Positions 1 to 8,386 of a stretch of 64,000 nucleotides of DNA are shown in pieces. The stretch is taken from positions 1 through 64,000 of the forward strand of contig NZ_JACHTM010000003.1 in assembly GCF_015354055.1 (NCBI RefSeq), read 5' to 3'. The position numbers were made by a program, and so were the translations under genes. Every line of letters begins with the position of its first letter. The first letter of the stretch is position 1. Under the pieces are notes generated by a model. It worked only from the letters and a program-made list of their open reading frames with translations, was not told the DNA's origin and did not search any database. The stretch comes from Thermaurantiacus tibetensis (GTDB lineage: Bacteria; Pseudomonadota; Alphaproteobacteria; Sphingomonadales; Sphingomonadaceae).

Positions 1-227
1 CTCAGGCTGGATCTGCCCTGCCGCCACGCATCATGAGCGCGGTTGGCCAGACCGGGCCAATCGTCAATCCATCTGTCGGTCTGGCTCTGCCTCGATATCG
101 CCTGACACTCTGGAAGGGGTCGAGACCTCGGTTCCAGAAAACGGTCGGACGGAGGACGAAGACCGGCTCGTAAAGGGCGCGTAACTTCTGGGCGACAGCT
201 GACGGAGATTCACACCTTTGCGACGAC

Positions 228-2915
228 ATGTCGCATAAACTGCACGCAAACCGCGTCGCGCGCGGTCGTCTCCTCAGCTGGCCGCCTTGTCATCCAGGCC
301 GTGGCTCGTCGGACGGTGGCTCGAACGCCCAATACTGGAATTTTGTCATGCGTCACTTCGCGCCACCGACCGAACTGCTTGCTGCACCCAGCATTGAATG
401 CCTGAAGGCCTCCGAGACTCTGTTTGAAGCCGCGCGCATCGGCGTCTGGCTGGCCGACCTTGACCGTTCGACGCTGTGGTGGAGCCGCATGACGCGGCGC
501 ATCCACGAGGTGCCGCAGGACTTTGAACCCACCTTGCCCAATGCGATCGACTTCTACGCACCGGAGGTGCGGAACGCCGTGCTGGCGGTCATCGACAGGG
601 CGCGGGAAACCGGTGCGCGCTGGGACGAGACCTATCCCGCGGTCACCTTCCGAGGGCGCCGGATCCTACTGCATTCCAGCGGCTTCACCGTGCAGGAGGA
701 GGGGCGCACCAGGTTCATTGTTGGCACTTGCGAGGACGTGACCGAGGCCACCGAGCGGGCCCGTGATCACGAACGGCTGGCGCTGGTCGTCAGGCAGATG
801 ACCAATGCCGCCATCGTAACCGACCGCGAGGGCTATACAGTCTGGGCCAATACCGCCTTCGAAAAGCTGACCGGGCACCCGGTTGAAAGATTTATCGGCC
901 GAAAGCCCGGTTCCGTCCTACAGGGGCCAGGCACTGATCCCGAGACCATTTCTGCGATCGGGTCGGCCATTCGCGAGGGCCGGCCGTTTCATGGCGAGAT
1001 CCTCAACTATCACGCCGATGGCCGGCCCTACTGGATCGAGCTCTCCATCTCGCCGATCTTTGACCGGAAGGGCGGGGTCAGCGGCTTCGTCGGCATCGAG
1101 AGCGACGTGACCCCGAGGCGCGAAGCTGAAGAAGCTGCCCGCCGGGAACTCGAGGCTCGACGTGCCGCCGAGACGCTTCTGCGAGACATCATCGATGCGG
1201 TCCCGGTCGTGGTCGCCGCCTATGATCAGCAGAACCGCCTTATCCTCGTCAATCGCATGAAGCGCGAGATGTTCCCCGGGCACGCGGCAACGCTGACGCC
1301 AGGCATGCCGCTTCAGGAGGTCATCCGGGGATGGCTCTGTATCGAGGAAGGTAAGGTCCTCACCCCGGACCTGGATCAGACCATCCGCGCCATGGTGGAG
1401 GCCGCAGCGTCAGATGTTCCGCCACACGAGCTCCAGTTGCCCGACGGCCGGTGGCTTTTGTCCTCTGCTCGGCGATCGCCCTCGGGCAATCTTATTTGGG
1501 TGCGTACGGACATCACTGCACAGAAGCGGTCTGAGCTCGAAGCGCGTGAACGAGCCAGCAGAGACACACTCACTGGCCTTTTGAATCGGTCCGGGTTCCT
1601 CGATTTGCTCAAGGCGATGAAAGCGCGGATGTTGGCATCCTCAGAGCCCATGCCGCCGTCGGGCTGTCTCGTTGTCTTTGATGTAGATCACTTCAAGGCC
1701 GTGAACGACGCCTATGGGCATGAGGCTGGCGACACGCTGCTCCAGACCGTCGCTCGGCGCGCCTCCCGTGCGGTACGCAGGCAGGACCTGGTCGCCCGGC
1801 TAGGTGGCGACGAGTTCGCCATCTTCTTACCCGACGTCACACAGCAGGACGCACCTTGCCGAGTAGAGGAAATTATCCAGTCGATCATGCGCTTCAGCCA
1901 GGTTGGCACGGTGCGGCTTGTTCCATCTATCTCGGCGGGCGCGGCGCTGGCAGGGGTCGATGGTTCGGACTGCGAGGAACTGCTCCGAAATGCCGACCGC
2001 GCCCTTTACGAAGCCAAGCGTCAGGGCAGAGGCCGGGTCGTCTTTTATGCTGACCGGCTGGCCGGCGAGATGGCGGAAAGGCATCAGCTGGCCGAGCGAC
2101 TGCGGCAAGCGCTCGCAGCCGACCAGATCACCATTGCCCTCCAGCCCCAGTTGGATTTGTCCGAAGGGCGCGTGACAGGTTTTGAGGCCCTCGCGCGCTG
2201 GAACGACGGCCAGCGCCAGGTGCCTCCGCCTGAGTTCGTGGCCGCCGCCGACGAACATGGTCTCGCAGAACTGCTTGGTCGACGGGTGATGGAGCAGGCT
2301 CTCGCCGCCTGTGCAAGGCTGCGCGCCGCCACGGGTCAGCCACTTAAGGTAGGGGTCAATATCTCGACTGCTCAGCTCCTCGCGGAGGACTTCGCCGAGC
2401 GTGTCCTCTTGTTGGTTGCCGCGCAGGATCTGCCTGCACAGGCGCTCGAGCTCGAGATCACCGAGACCGTGCTCCTCGACCGCTCGTTTGGCCGCATCGT
2501 CGAACATCTGACCCGCCTGCGCGACGCCGGGGTGCGGATCGCGCTCGACGACTTCGGCACCGGCCACGCGTCTCTCAACCATGTGGGAACGCTTCCGGTG
2601 GATGCTCTGAAGATCGACAAGAGCTTCGTCGCCGCCATTGGGACCGACCGTCGTCGGGAACTGATCGCGACGACGATCATCGGCTTGGCGCGCGGCCTTC
2701 GGCTCGACTGCGTTGCCGAAGGCGTCGAGAGCCTCGAACAGCGTCACTTCCTTGAAAGCCACGGCTGCACGCACCTGCAAGGCTACCTGATCGGCAAACC
2801 GATGCCCGAACCGCAGGCCCTCGATGTGCTCAACCAAGTCATGTCCGCCTCCGGGAAGTCGAAGGATCCGGGGCCCCGCACTGCAAAGTACCTTTCCGGC
2901 CTGCGCTCAGGGTGA
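228..2915 (+). CDS. PAS-PAS-PAS-GGDEF-EAL cyclic-di-GMP signalling protein
   Basis: A 895-residue cytoplasmic sensor that should both make and degrade cyclic-di-GMP. Three PAS-like modules lie at about residues 60-175, 185-300 and 315-432; the second contains the typical AAIVTDREG / NTAFEKLTG pattern. The diguanylate cyclase domain covers about 440-605 with an intact GGDEF signature at 526-530, preceded by an RRQD sequence at the spacing of the inhibitory I-site. The phosphodiesterase domain covers about 620-870 with E653-A-L, D774-D775-FGTG, KIDKSF and AEGVE, so all the usual metal and catalytic residues are present. No membrane segment is seen. The start is uncertain: ATG 228 has no well-placed ribosome site, and ATG 348 would remove 40 low-complexity residues without touching a domain. 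No partner gene is adjacent. Which activity dominates cannot be read from sequence. Confidence 0.93.
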   Translation: MSHKLHANRVARGRLLSWPPCHPGRGSSDGGSNAQYWNFVMRHFAPPTELLAAPSIECLKASETLFEAARIGVWLADLDRSTLWWSRMTRRIHEVPQDFEPTLPNAIDFYAPEVRNAVLAVIDRARETGARWDETYPAVTFRGRRILLHSSGFTVQEEGRTRFIVGTCEDVTEATERARDHERLALVVRQMTNAAIVTDREGYTVWANTAFEKLTGHPVERFIGRKPGSVLQGPGTDPETISAIGSAIREGRPFHGEILNYHADGRPYWIELSISPIFDRKGGVSGFVGIESDVTPRREAEEAARRELEARRAAETLLRDIIDAVPVVVAAYDQQNRLILVNRMKREMFPGHAATLTPGMPLQEVIRGWLCIEEGKVLTPDLDQTIRAMVEAAASDVPPHELQLPDGRWLLSSARRSPSGNLIWVRTDITAQKRSELEARERASRDTLTGLLNRSGFLDLLKAMKARMLASSEPMPPSGCLVVFDVDHFKAVNDAYGHEAGDTLLQTVARRASRAVRRQDLVARLGGDEFAIFLPDVTQQDAPCRVEEIIQSIMRFSQVGTVRLVPSISAGAALAGVDGSDCEELLRNADRALYEAKRQGRGRVVFYADRLAGEMAERHQLAERLRQALAADQITIALQPQLDLSEGRVTGFEALARWNDGQRQVPPPEFVAAADEHGLAELLGRRVMEQALAACARLRAATGQPLKVGVNISTAQLLAEDFAERVLLLVAAQDLPAQALELEITETVLLDRSFGRIVEHLTRLRDAGVRIALDDFGTGHASLNHVGTLPVDALKIDKSFVAAIGTDRRRELIATTIIGLARGLRLDCVAEGVESLEQRHFLESHGCTHLQGYLIGKPMPEPQALDVLNQVMSASGKSKDPGPRTAKYLSGLRSG

Positions 2916-3143
2916 GCACAATCACGGCTGGCCGGATCCCAAGGACTGGATCTGCTCGGCCATCAACCGCGAACGCGCAACACTGCACCTGACCGAGAGC
3001 GTTCCTGACCGACATCGAAGACGATGAGGAAAACCGGCGTTCCAGCCGAACGGAGCATGTTCGGGCCTCCCTGCCAGAGCCAAGGTCTGCTCCCCGCCAT
3101 CCGTCGATCTCAGCGGACGTGACCGTTTCGCCCGCGACACCTC

Positions 3144-3160
3144 TTGTTAAGAGATAACAA
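3144..3160. promoter_or_regulatory. Inverted repeat TTGTTA-N5-TAACAA, candidate operator
   Basis: Two perfect 6-bp half-sites (TTGTTA at 3144-3149, TAACAA at 3155-3160) are separated by five bases and sit in an unusually AT-rich tract about 50 bp upstream of the small LuxR-type HTH gene. The symmetry and spacing suit a dimeric DNA-binding protein. TTGTTA could also serve as part of a -35 element. Autoregulation by the downstream HTH protein is a guess. Confidence 0.35.
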
Positions 3161-3211
3161 AAAATTTATTTTTGGTCTGCGACATTCAAAAAGTCGCGCT
3201 GGAAGGCAGTG

Positions 3212-3574
3212 ATGCGGCAGGCCGGCTTTGAGACCGAGACTCAAGACGCGTTGCGCAGGATCAAGCGCCTGACCCCTAGGCTCGTCGCATGTCTCGAACT
3301 CGTCGATGCGCATGCGACCTCCAAGGAAATTGCGCAGCAGCTTGGAATTTCTCCCCACACGGTTGATGCGCGAATGCGCCGTGCCATCACCATTCTCGGC
3401 GTGCGTAACAGGCGGGAGGCCGCGATCCTATGGCGATCTGCGTTGGAGCAACAACGGAACAGGATTGAGCGCTTCAAGGTTTCCTCGGCTCCACGAGGTT
3501 CTAAAATTGCTAATTTTGCTCGCTACCGGTTCCAGCCGTTCAGAATGCGACGTACTACAGGGGGGAAAATCTGA
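3212..3574 (+). CDS. Small LuxR/GerE-type helix-turn-helix protein
   Basis: About 120 residues from ATG 3212; a GTG at 3209 is also in frame, but GGAAGG at 3201-3206 is better spaced for the ATG. Residues about 18-75 form a GerE-type HTH: LTPR start, SKEIAQQLGISPHTV recognition-helix region, then R and A positions typical of LuxR effector domains. There is no receiver or autoinducer-binding domain, so this is a solo HTH protein. The C-terminal 40 residues are basic and of no recognised family. An inverted repeat lies just upstream. It sits between a c-di-GMP protein and an IS remnant in accessory DNA, and its targets are unknown. Confidence 0.75.
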   Translation: MRQAGFETETQDALRRIKRLTPRLVACLELVDAHATSKEIAQQLGISPHTVDARMRRAITILGVRNRREAAILWRSALEQQRNRIERFKVSSAPRGSKIANFARYRFQPFRMRRTTGGKI

Positions 3575-3698
3575 AATCCCTGCGACACCCGTCACCGCTG
3601 TCAATTCATTGTCTAGTCACATGTCGTCATGAAAGATAGGGTTTCGATGGGACTTTGTATGGCAATGTTACAAGAGCAATTGACGCATGATGAGGCTA

Positions 3699-3708
3699 GA
3701 CTGGTTCT
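3699..3708 (+). repeat. Left terminal inverted repeat of the IS630-like element
   Basis: GACTGGTTCT directly after the left TA dinucleotide; matches the reverse complement of 4697-4706 at 8 of 10 positions. Confidence 0.75.
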
Positions 3709-3807
3709 TACCGACGTTGAATCGATGGGGGACTCCCGAGGCTGAGGTTTCCTGACTCATCCATTGGGTTGGTGAGGAGGCCAGCCTGGATTGGACGAGC
3801 CTTGTCG

Positions 3808-4693
3808 ATGGACCTGCGGGAGCGGGTGATGGGGGCGGCGGATAGCTGCAGGTTGTATTGGGCAGCGGCGGCCCGGTTCGGGATAGAGGTTTCGAGCGCC
3901 ATTCAGCAGCAGTTGAGCCGAGAGCGTGTCCGACCCGGCCGCCCGGGGGGCAATGTGCGGTCTTCTGTGATTGATGGCCATCGGGCCTTTCTGCTGGCGC
4001 TGGTTGAGGAACAGCCGGAGCTCACCCTCGATGAGCTCCGGGCCGCGCTGGCGGCGCGTGGCACCCCCGTCAGCATCGCAGACGTCTGGCGGTTCTTCGA
4101 TCGCCACCGAGCAGGACCGGCCCGACATCCTGAAGCAGCGCTGGGCCTGCTTCGAGGGCCAGGCATATCTTGACCCCGGCCGCCTAGTGTTCATCAACGA
4201 GACTTGTGAGTCGACCATCATGGTGCGCGGCCAAGGCCAGGCGCCCAAAGGCCAGCGGCTGCCGCCGGGTTTTCGCACGGTCACTGGAAGACGACGACGT
4301 TCCTCGCCGGCCCCCGGGAACAGCGGCATGGTCGCGCCCATAGTGCTCGACGGCCCGATCAACCGCGACGCGTTCCCTGCCTACGTAGAGCAGGTGCTTG
4401 TCCTAGAGTTGAGACCTAGCCACATCGTCATCTCGGACGAGGTGGCCAGACACACAGCGCTAGCGGTGCGAGTGGCATCGAGGCCGCCAGCGCGACCTTT
4501 TGCGTCTTCCCGCGCCTTCTGTCGCGACTTCAACCTGATCGACAAGGCCTTCTTGAAGCCCAAGGCCCACCTCTGCAAAGCCAGCGGAGCGCACCGCTCA
4601 CGGCCTCTGCAACACCATCGGTTGCATCCTAATCCTCAACCTACCCAGGAATGCGCCAACTCATTCAGCACCTGCGGGTATGAACCAACATGA
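3808..4693 (+). pseudogene. IS630-family transposase pseudogene
   Basis: The N-terminal part reads in one frame from about 3808 (MDLRERVMGA, then the AAARFGI helix-turn-helix, ending near ADVWRFFDRHR at about 4110). It then shifts frame and continues with DILKQRWACFEGQ, RLVFINET, GMVAPIVLDGPINRDAF and DFNLIDKAF. Compared with intact IS630-type transposases the first catalytic DET reads NET, the usual MDNL block reads ISDEV, and the segment between it and the last block is garbled. Frameshift, catalytic substitutions and internal decay together mark a dead transposase. Positions of the breaks are approximate. Confidence 0.85.
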
Positions 4694-4696
4694 TCG

Positions 4697-4706
4697 AGAA
4701 CTGGTC
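4697..4706 (-). repeat. Right terminal inverted repeat of the IS630-like element
   Basis: AGAACTGGTC immediately before the right TA dinucleotide; partner of 3699-3708. Confidence 0.75.
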
Positions 4707-4844
4707 TAGCCCAGTGATCCACAGAGCAGAGGCTCCACGGCGGGTGGCACGCGCCACTGCCACGACCGTGAAGCCCAGCCGCGGGGCGGGATTTTCCGGG
4801 ACGAGGCACCAGCGCAGCCGTGCCTCATACGCGACAACGCCGGC

Positions 4845-5042
4845 ATGGCACTGCCATGCAGCCAGAAGCGGCATCCCAAGCCCAAGGAACCCGACGCCCG
4901 CGCCTACGCGTCGGACACGATCCTGTCTGGCCTCGGCATGCGCGCCGATGCAGGCTGGCCGGACGAGCCGCCCGTGACGCCGGAGGAAGTGGAGATGGTC
5001 TTCGCCGCCCTCGGGCATCGCATCGAGGAGCTGTTCGAATGA
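4845..5042 (+). CDS. Small protein translationally coupled to the serine recombinase
   Basis: A 65-residue reading frame whose TGA stop (5040-5042) overlaps the recombinase ATG (5039-5041) as ATGA, the usual sign of translational coupling. The N-terminal half is basic and proline-rich; the C-terminal half ([22 protein letters not shown] region) looks helical and acidic. I do not recognise the family. Its start lies inside a short GC hairpin (GCATGGC/GCCATGC, about 4843-4859) and has no clear ribosome site, so the real start may differ. The overlap and ordinary GC-rich codon use support it as real; it may be a recombination accessory protein, but nothing shows this directly. Confidence 0.5.
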   Translation: MALPCSQKRHPKPKEPDARAYASDTILSGLGMRADAGWPDEPPVTPEEVEMVFAALGHRIEELFE

Positions 5043-6763
5043 CCCAAGCCCTCACCGCAAGCGCAAGCCCGATCATGGCATCCTCCTCCACCGGCGTCCT
5101 GGCCGGACGACGGGCTGCCGCCTATGTGCGCGTATCGACCAGGAAGCAGGCCGACAACGAGCTGTCGCTTGCCGAGCAGCAGGAGGAGATCAGGGCCTGG
5201 GCCGAGGCCAACGGGGTCGAGCTGGTCACAACGTTCGTTGAGGAGGGTGCGAGCGGCACCACCGACCGCAGGCCGCAGCTGCAGCGCATGGTTCGCGAGA
5301 TCGGCTCGGGCGCGCTCCGGGTCGACCTCGTGCTGGTGTGGAGCTACTCCCGCTTCTTCCGCAACGCCGAGGAGTTCGCCGCCTACAAGCTGCGGCTCGC
5401 CCGGCACGGCGTCCAGCTCCAGTCGGTGACCCAGGACTTCGGCACCGGCCCGCACGCGGACCTCATCCTCCAGATCCTGACCGCGATCGACCAGTATGCC
5501 TCGCAGATCAACGCCGAGCAGGTGAAGCTGGTCATGCGCGCCAATGCCGAGCAGGGCTGGTGGAACGGCTCGCGGCCCCCGTTCGGCTACCAGGCCGCGC
5601 CCGACCGGCAGGTGGGCCGGAAGATGAAGAAGCGGCTTGTCCCCGACCCCGACGAGGCCGCGGTCGTCGTCCGCATCTTCCGCCTCTATGCCCACGGCGA
5701 GGAAGGCTCAGGGCCGCAGGGGCTCAAGGCCATCGCCTCCCGCCTCAACGGCGAGGGCGTGCGGCTGCGCGGCAAGCGGTTCCTGACCTCGACCATCGCC
5801 GACATCCTCCAGCGCACGACTTACATCGGCGAGCATCTCTACAATGTCCGCGACAGCCGGACCGGCAGGATCCGGCCGCCCGAGGAGTGGATCCGCATCC
5901 CCTGCCCGCCGATCGTCGAGCGCCCGCTCTTCGAGGCCGTCCAGGCCCGGCTCGCCATCAATCGGCCGAAGGTCACGGCACCGCGGCGGGTGAACGGCCC
6001 GACGCTCCTCGGCCAGATCGGCCGCTGCGGCGAGCCGGGATGCGGCGCCGGCCTCCTCCTCGTGACCGGCAAGGGCGGCCGCTACCGCTACCTCACCTGC
6101 CAGACGAAGCGCACCCAGGCGGCCGATGCCTGCACGCTCAGGAACTTCCGCCTCGCCGACGTCGATGACGCGGTGATCGCCGCAATCGAGCAGAGGATCC
6201 TTGGCCCCGAACGGCTCCGGGAGCTGCTCCACCACCTCCTCGACCGCTCGGATGCCGCCCGTGCCGAGCGCGCCAGCCGCCTCTCCCGCCTGCGCGCCCG
6301 CCGCACCGAGGCGGAAGCTACGAAGGCGCGCCTCTGGGACGCAATCGAGGCCGGCCTTGCCGACCCCCGCGACCCCGAGGTGCGGCAGCGGCTCGAGGCG
6401 CGCAACCTCGAACTCTCAGTCCTCGACGAAGAAATCCGCGCCCTCGAGGCGCAGGATCGCGACCGCCCGCACCGGCAGATCACACCAGACGTGCTCGACC
6501 GGTTCGCGCGCCTCATGCGCGAGGCACTCCGCGGGCCCGATCCGCACCTCAGGAAGAGCTACCTTCACATGCTGGTCTCGGAGGTCCGCCTCTCGAACGA
6601 GGGGCTCGTCATCCGCGGCCACACCTCCGACCTCGAGGTCATGGTCGCGCGCTCGGCCGAATCGGACCGGCGGCTGGTGCCCACTTTTGCCCAGAGGTGG
6701 CGCACCCGAGAGGATTCGAACCTCTGGCCTCTGCCTTCGGAGGGCAACGCTCTATCCAGCTGA
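5039..6763 (+). CDS. Large serine recombinase (resolvase/recombinase family)
   Basis: 574 residues. The N-terminal resolvase catalytic domain (about 25-170) contains [11 protein letters not shown] with nucleophile S33 and the SRFFRN segment. A recombinase domain (about 190-330, [12 protein letters not shown] onward), a zinc-ribbon-like segment ([14 protein letters not shown] ... CQTKR ... C) and a C-terminal coiled coil (about 400-500, [18 protein letters not shown]) follow, as in large serine integrases. The last 22 codons (6698-6763) are the antisense of the tRNA-Arg gene, so the C terminus was probably created or fixed by integration there. It overlaps the upstream small ORF by 4 bp. It likely mobilised the accessory segment to its left, but no second attachment site is visible in the window. 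Confidence 0.92.
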   Translation: MTQALTASASPIMASSSTGVLAGRRAAAYVRVSTRKQADNELSLAEQQEEIRAWAEANGVELVTTFVEEGASGTTDRRPQLQRMVREIGSGALRVDLVLVWSYSRFFRNAEEFAAYKLRLARHGVQLQSVTQDFGTGPHADLILQILTAIDQYASQINAEQVKLVMRANAEQGWWNGSRPPFGYQAAPDRQVGRKMKKRLVPDPDEAAVVVRIFRLYAHGEEGSGPQGLKAIASRLNGEGVRLRGKRFLTSTIADILQRTTYIGEHLYNVRDSRTGRIRPPEEWIRIPCPPIVERPLFEAVQARLAINRPKVTAPRRVNGPTLLGQIGRCGEPGCGAGLLLVTGKGGRYRYLTCQTKRTQAADACTLRNFRLADVDDAVIAAIEQRILGPERLRELLHHLLDRSDAARAERASRLSRLRARRTEAEATKARLWDAIEAGLADPRDPEVRQRLEARNLELSVLDEEIRALEAQDRDRPHRQITPDVLDRFARLMREALRGPDPHLRKSYLHMLVSEVRLSNEGLVIRGHTSDLEVMVARSAESDRRLVPTFAQRWRTREDSNLWPLPSEGNALSS

Positions 6764-6774
6764 GCTACGGGTGC
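6698..6774 (-). tRNA. tRNA-Arg(CCG)
   Basis: 77 nt on the minus strand including an encoded CCA. The acceptor stem GCACCCG pairs with CGGGTGC. The D-arm reads AGCTCAGCTGGATAGAGC, the anticodon loop CTCCGAA gives anticodon CCG for CGG codons, and the T-loop is TTCGAAT. The 3' end points left into the recombinase gene, whose last 66 bp lie inside the tRNA on the opposite strand. tRNA 3' ends are common integration sites. Confidence 0.97.
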
Positions 6775-6809
6775 GTGGCCCGCGCCGATGGGCATTCGGG
6801 AAGGCGAAG

Positions 6810-7316
6810 TCAAGCCGGCCCTGCCACCTCCACCACGCTGCCGGTCCCAAGCCGCGGCAGCAGGGCGAGAAGATCTTCCCGGGCCGTTGCAAGGCAGCCT
6901 TCGGTCGGCCCGCCGTCGGGCCGTGCCAGGTGCCAGAAGATGGCGCTGCCGCGGCCCGGCACCACCGGCGCATCGTTCCAGCCGAGGACGACGATGACGT
7001 CGTAGAGTTCGTCATCGCGCCACAGCCGCTCGGCGGAATGGGGGTGCGGATGCGTCACGGGGCGGTTGTAGGCCGGGTCCGCGGGCGCGTCGCTCCAGCC
7101 GTCAGCCGGGCGCAGCCAGCGCCACGGCAGCCGCAGCGGAAGGGCCTCGACCCGGTCCGGGCGAAGGAGGACGCTCCGCAGGGGAAGCCGCCCCGCCGGG
7201 GTTGCACCGTCGCCCTCGCGCTTGGCCTCGGGCGCCACCACGCCGCTGCGGCCCACGCGCACGGGAACGCGCATGCCCTCGGCGTGGAGACAGCCGCCCT
7301 CGACCCGAAGGATCAC
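6810..7316 (-). CDS. L,D-transpeptidase (YkuD-like) family protein
   Basis: 168 residues from GTG 7316, overlapping the end of ribA as GTGA. The family cross-links or anchors peptidoglycan through a catalytic cysteine in the pattern H-x(n)-GC: here H129 in AIFWHLARP and C141 in TEGCLAT. Compact single-domain form without an obvious signal peptide, so export is unclear. It is the last gene of the leftward xthA-ribA-ldt unit; all junctions are 4-bp overlaps, so it is co-translated with DNA-repair and riboflavin genes without an evident functional link. Substrate is not known from sequence. Confidence 0.8.
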   Translation of the reverse strand: MILRVEGGCLHAEGMRVPVRVGRSGVVAPEAKREGDGATPAGRLPLRSVLLRPDRVEALPLRLPWRWLRPADGWSDAPADPAYNRPVTHPHPHSAERLWRDDELYDVIVVLGWNDAPVVPGRGSAIFWHLARPDGGPTEGCLATAREDLLALLPRLGTGSVVEVAGPA

Positions 7317-8386
7317 AGCTGGTGGCCCTGCCGCGCCCGCTTGGTCGCGAGATAGGCCGCGTTATGCGGGTTGGGCGGCAGCACGAGCGGCACCCGCTCG
7401 ACCACCGCGATGCCCTCCCCTTCGAGCGCCCCGGTCTTGGCCGGGTTGTTGGTGAGCAGCCGGACCTCTCCCACGCCGAGCTTGCGGAGCATGGCGGCCG
7501 CGAGGTCGAAATCCCGCTCCTCGGCCTCGAACCCCAGACGCAGATTGGCATCCACGGTGTCGAAGCCCTGGTCCTGCAATGCATAGGCCCGAAGCTTGTT
7601 CATGAGGCCGATGCCGCGGCCCTCCTGCTGAAGGTAGAGGAGAAGGCCGCCTTCGGCGGCAAGCGCGCGAACCGCGGCGCGGAGCTGCGGGCCGCAGTCG
7701 CACCGGAGGCTGCCCAGCACGTCGCCCGTCAGGCAGGCGCTGTGCAGCCGCACGAGCGGCGGCGACGGGGGCGCGCCGATGACGAGCGCCAGGTGCTCGG
7801 GCCCGCCGTCCTCGGGCCGGAAGGCGATGACCTCGCAGGCCTCCGCGCCTTCGAGCGGCAGCCGCGCCCGGCTCACGACCCGAAGACGCGGCGCGCGGCG
7901 CCATGCCAGGGCCGCCGCGGCATCGACGGCAAGCATCTCGGGCGCCGCCGGCGCATCGGCAACGACGAAGGCAGCCGGCAGCAGGCCGGCGCGCTTCAGG
8001 AGCACGAGCACGGCCTCCGCCGCGCGCAGGTGCGGGCCCGGATCCCGGGTCGGGAACGGGCCCTTGAGCGGTGTTGCGAGGTCGTCGGCCGGGTCGGCCG
8101 TGGCGATGCCGGTGACCAGGTCCAGCCAGGGCATGCGGGTGACGAGCACGGCCCGGGCGCCGGCGGCTGCCCGCTGGTTGGTGATGCGGAGCGTTGCGGC
8201 GCGCTCGGGCGTCAGCAGCAGGTCGGCACGGCCGTGTGTCTCGAGGCTGGCGAGGCTTTCGGACGTCGCCAGCTCGGCCGGCAGGGCGTGGAGCGCGAAG
8301 GGGCCATCGGCGACGCGCACGGCGACCCCGCGCCTCAGGTCATCGACGGCGCGGGCAAGCGCGAGGTCGGTGGCGGCTGCGCTCAC
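7313..8386 (-). CDS. ribA: GTP cyclohydrolase II with degenerate RibB-like N-terminal domain
   Basis: 357 residues from a GTG start that overlaps the xthA stop (GTGA). The C-terminal half (about 165-357) is a GTP cyclohydrolase II, first step of riboflavin synthesis: RLHSACLTGD with zinc ligands C218, C229 and C231 at the canonical 11- and 2-residue spacings, and YLQQEGRGIGL. The N-terminal 160 residues align loosely with DHBP synthase (AVDDLRRG, ITNQRAA) but lack the DREDEGD metal and substrate motif, so that half is probably catalytically dead and structural. DHBP would have to come from another ribB outside the window. Confidence 0.93.
   Translation of the reverse strand: MSAAATDLALARAVDDLRRGVAVRVADGPFALHALPAELATSESLASLETHGRADLLLTPERAATLRITNQRAAAGARAVLVTRMPWLDLVTGIATADPADDLATPLKGPFPTRDPGPHLRAAEAVLVLLKRAGLLPAAFVVADAPAAPEMLAVDAAAALAWRRAPRLRVVSRARLPLEGAEACEVIAFRPEDGGPEHLALVIGAPPSPPLVRLHSACLTGDVLGSLRCDCGPQLRAAVRALAAEGGLLLYLQQEGRGIGLMNKLRAYALQDQGFDTVDANLRLGFEAEERDFDLAAAMLRKLGVGEVRLLTNNPAKTGALEGEGIAVVERVPLVLPPNPHNAAYLATKRARQGHQL

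Larger units (their letters stand above)
3697..4708 (+). mobile_element. Decayed IS630-family insertion sequence with TA flanks
   Basis: The element body 3699-4706 (about 1.0 kb) is bounded by imperfect 10-bp terminal inverted repeats (8 of 10 match) and flanked on both sides by TA (3697-3698 and 4707-4708). Outside the TA are GGC on the left and GCC on the right, so the reconstructed empty site is GGCTAGCC, which contains the CTAG target typical of IS630-family transposition with TA duplication. The transposase inside is frameshifted and lacks key residues, so the copy should not move by itself. Confidence 0.85.

Noticed and set aside
4690-4977. 95-codon plus-strand frame right after the IS630 relic
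   Set aside because: Starts inside the IS terminal repeat, overlaps the coupled small ORF in another frame, and has an Arg/Ser/Thr-rich shadow composition.
4820-5038. N-terminal extension of the serine recombinase in the same frame
   Set aside because: The extra 73 residues have no relation to recombinases; the ATGA overlap and the position of the catalytic domain favour ATG 5039.
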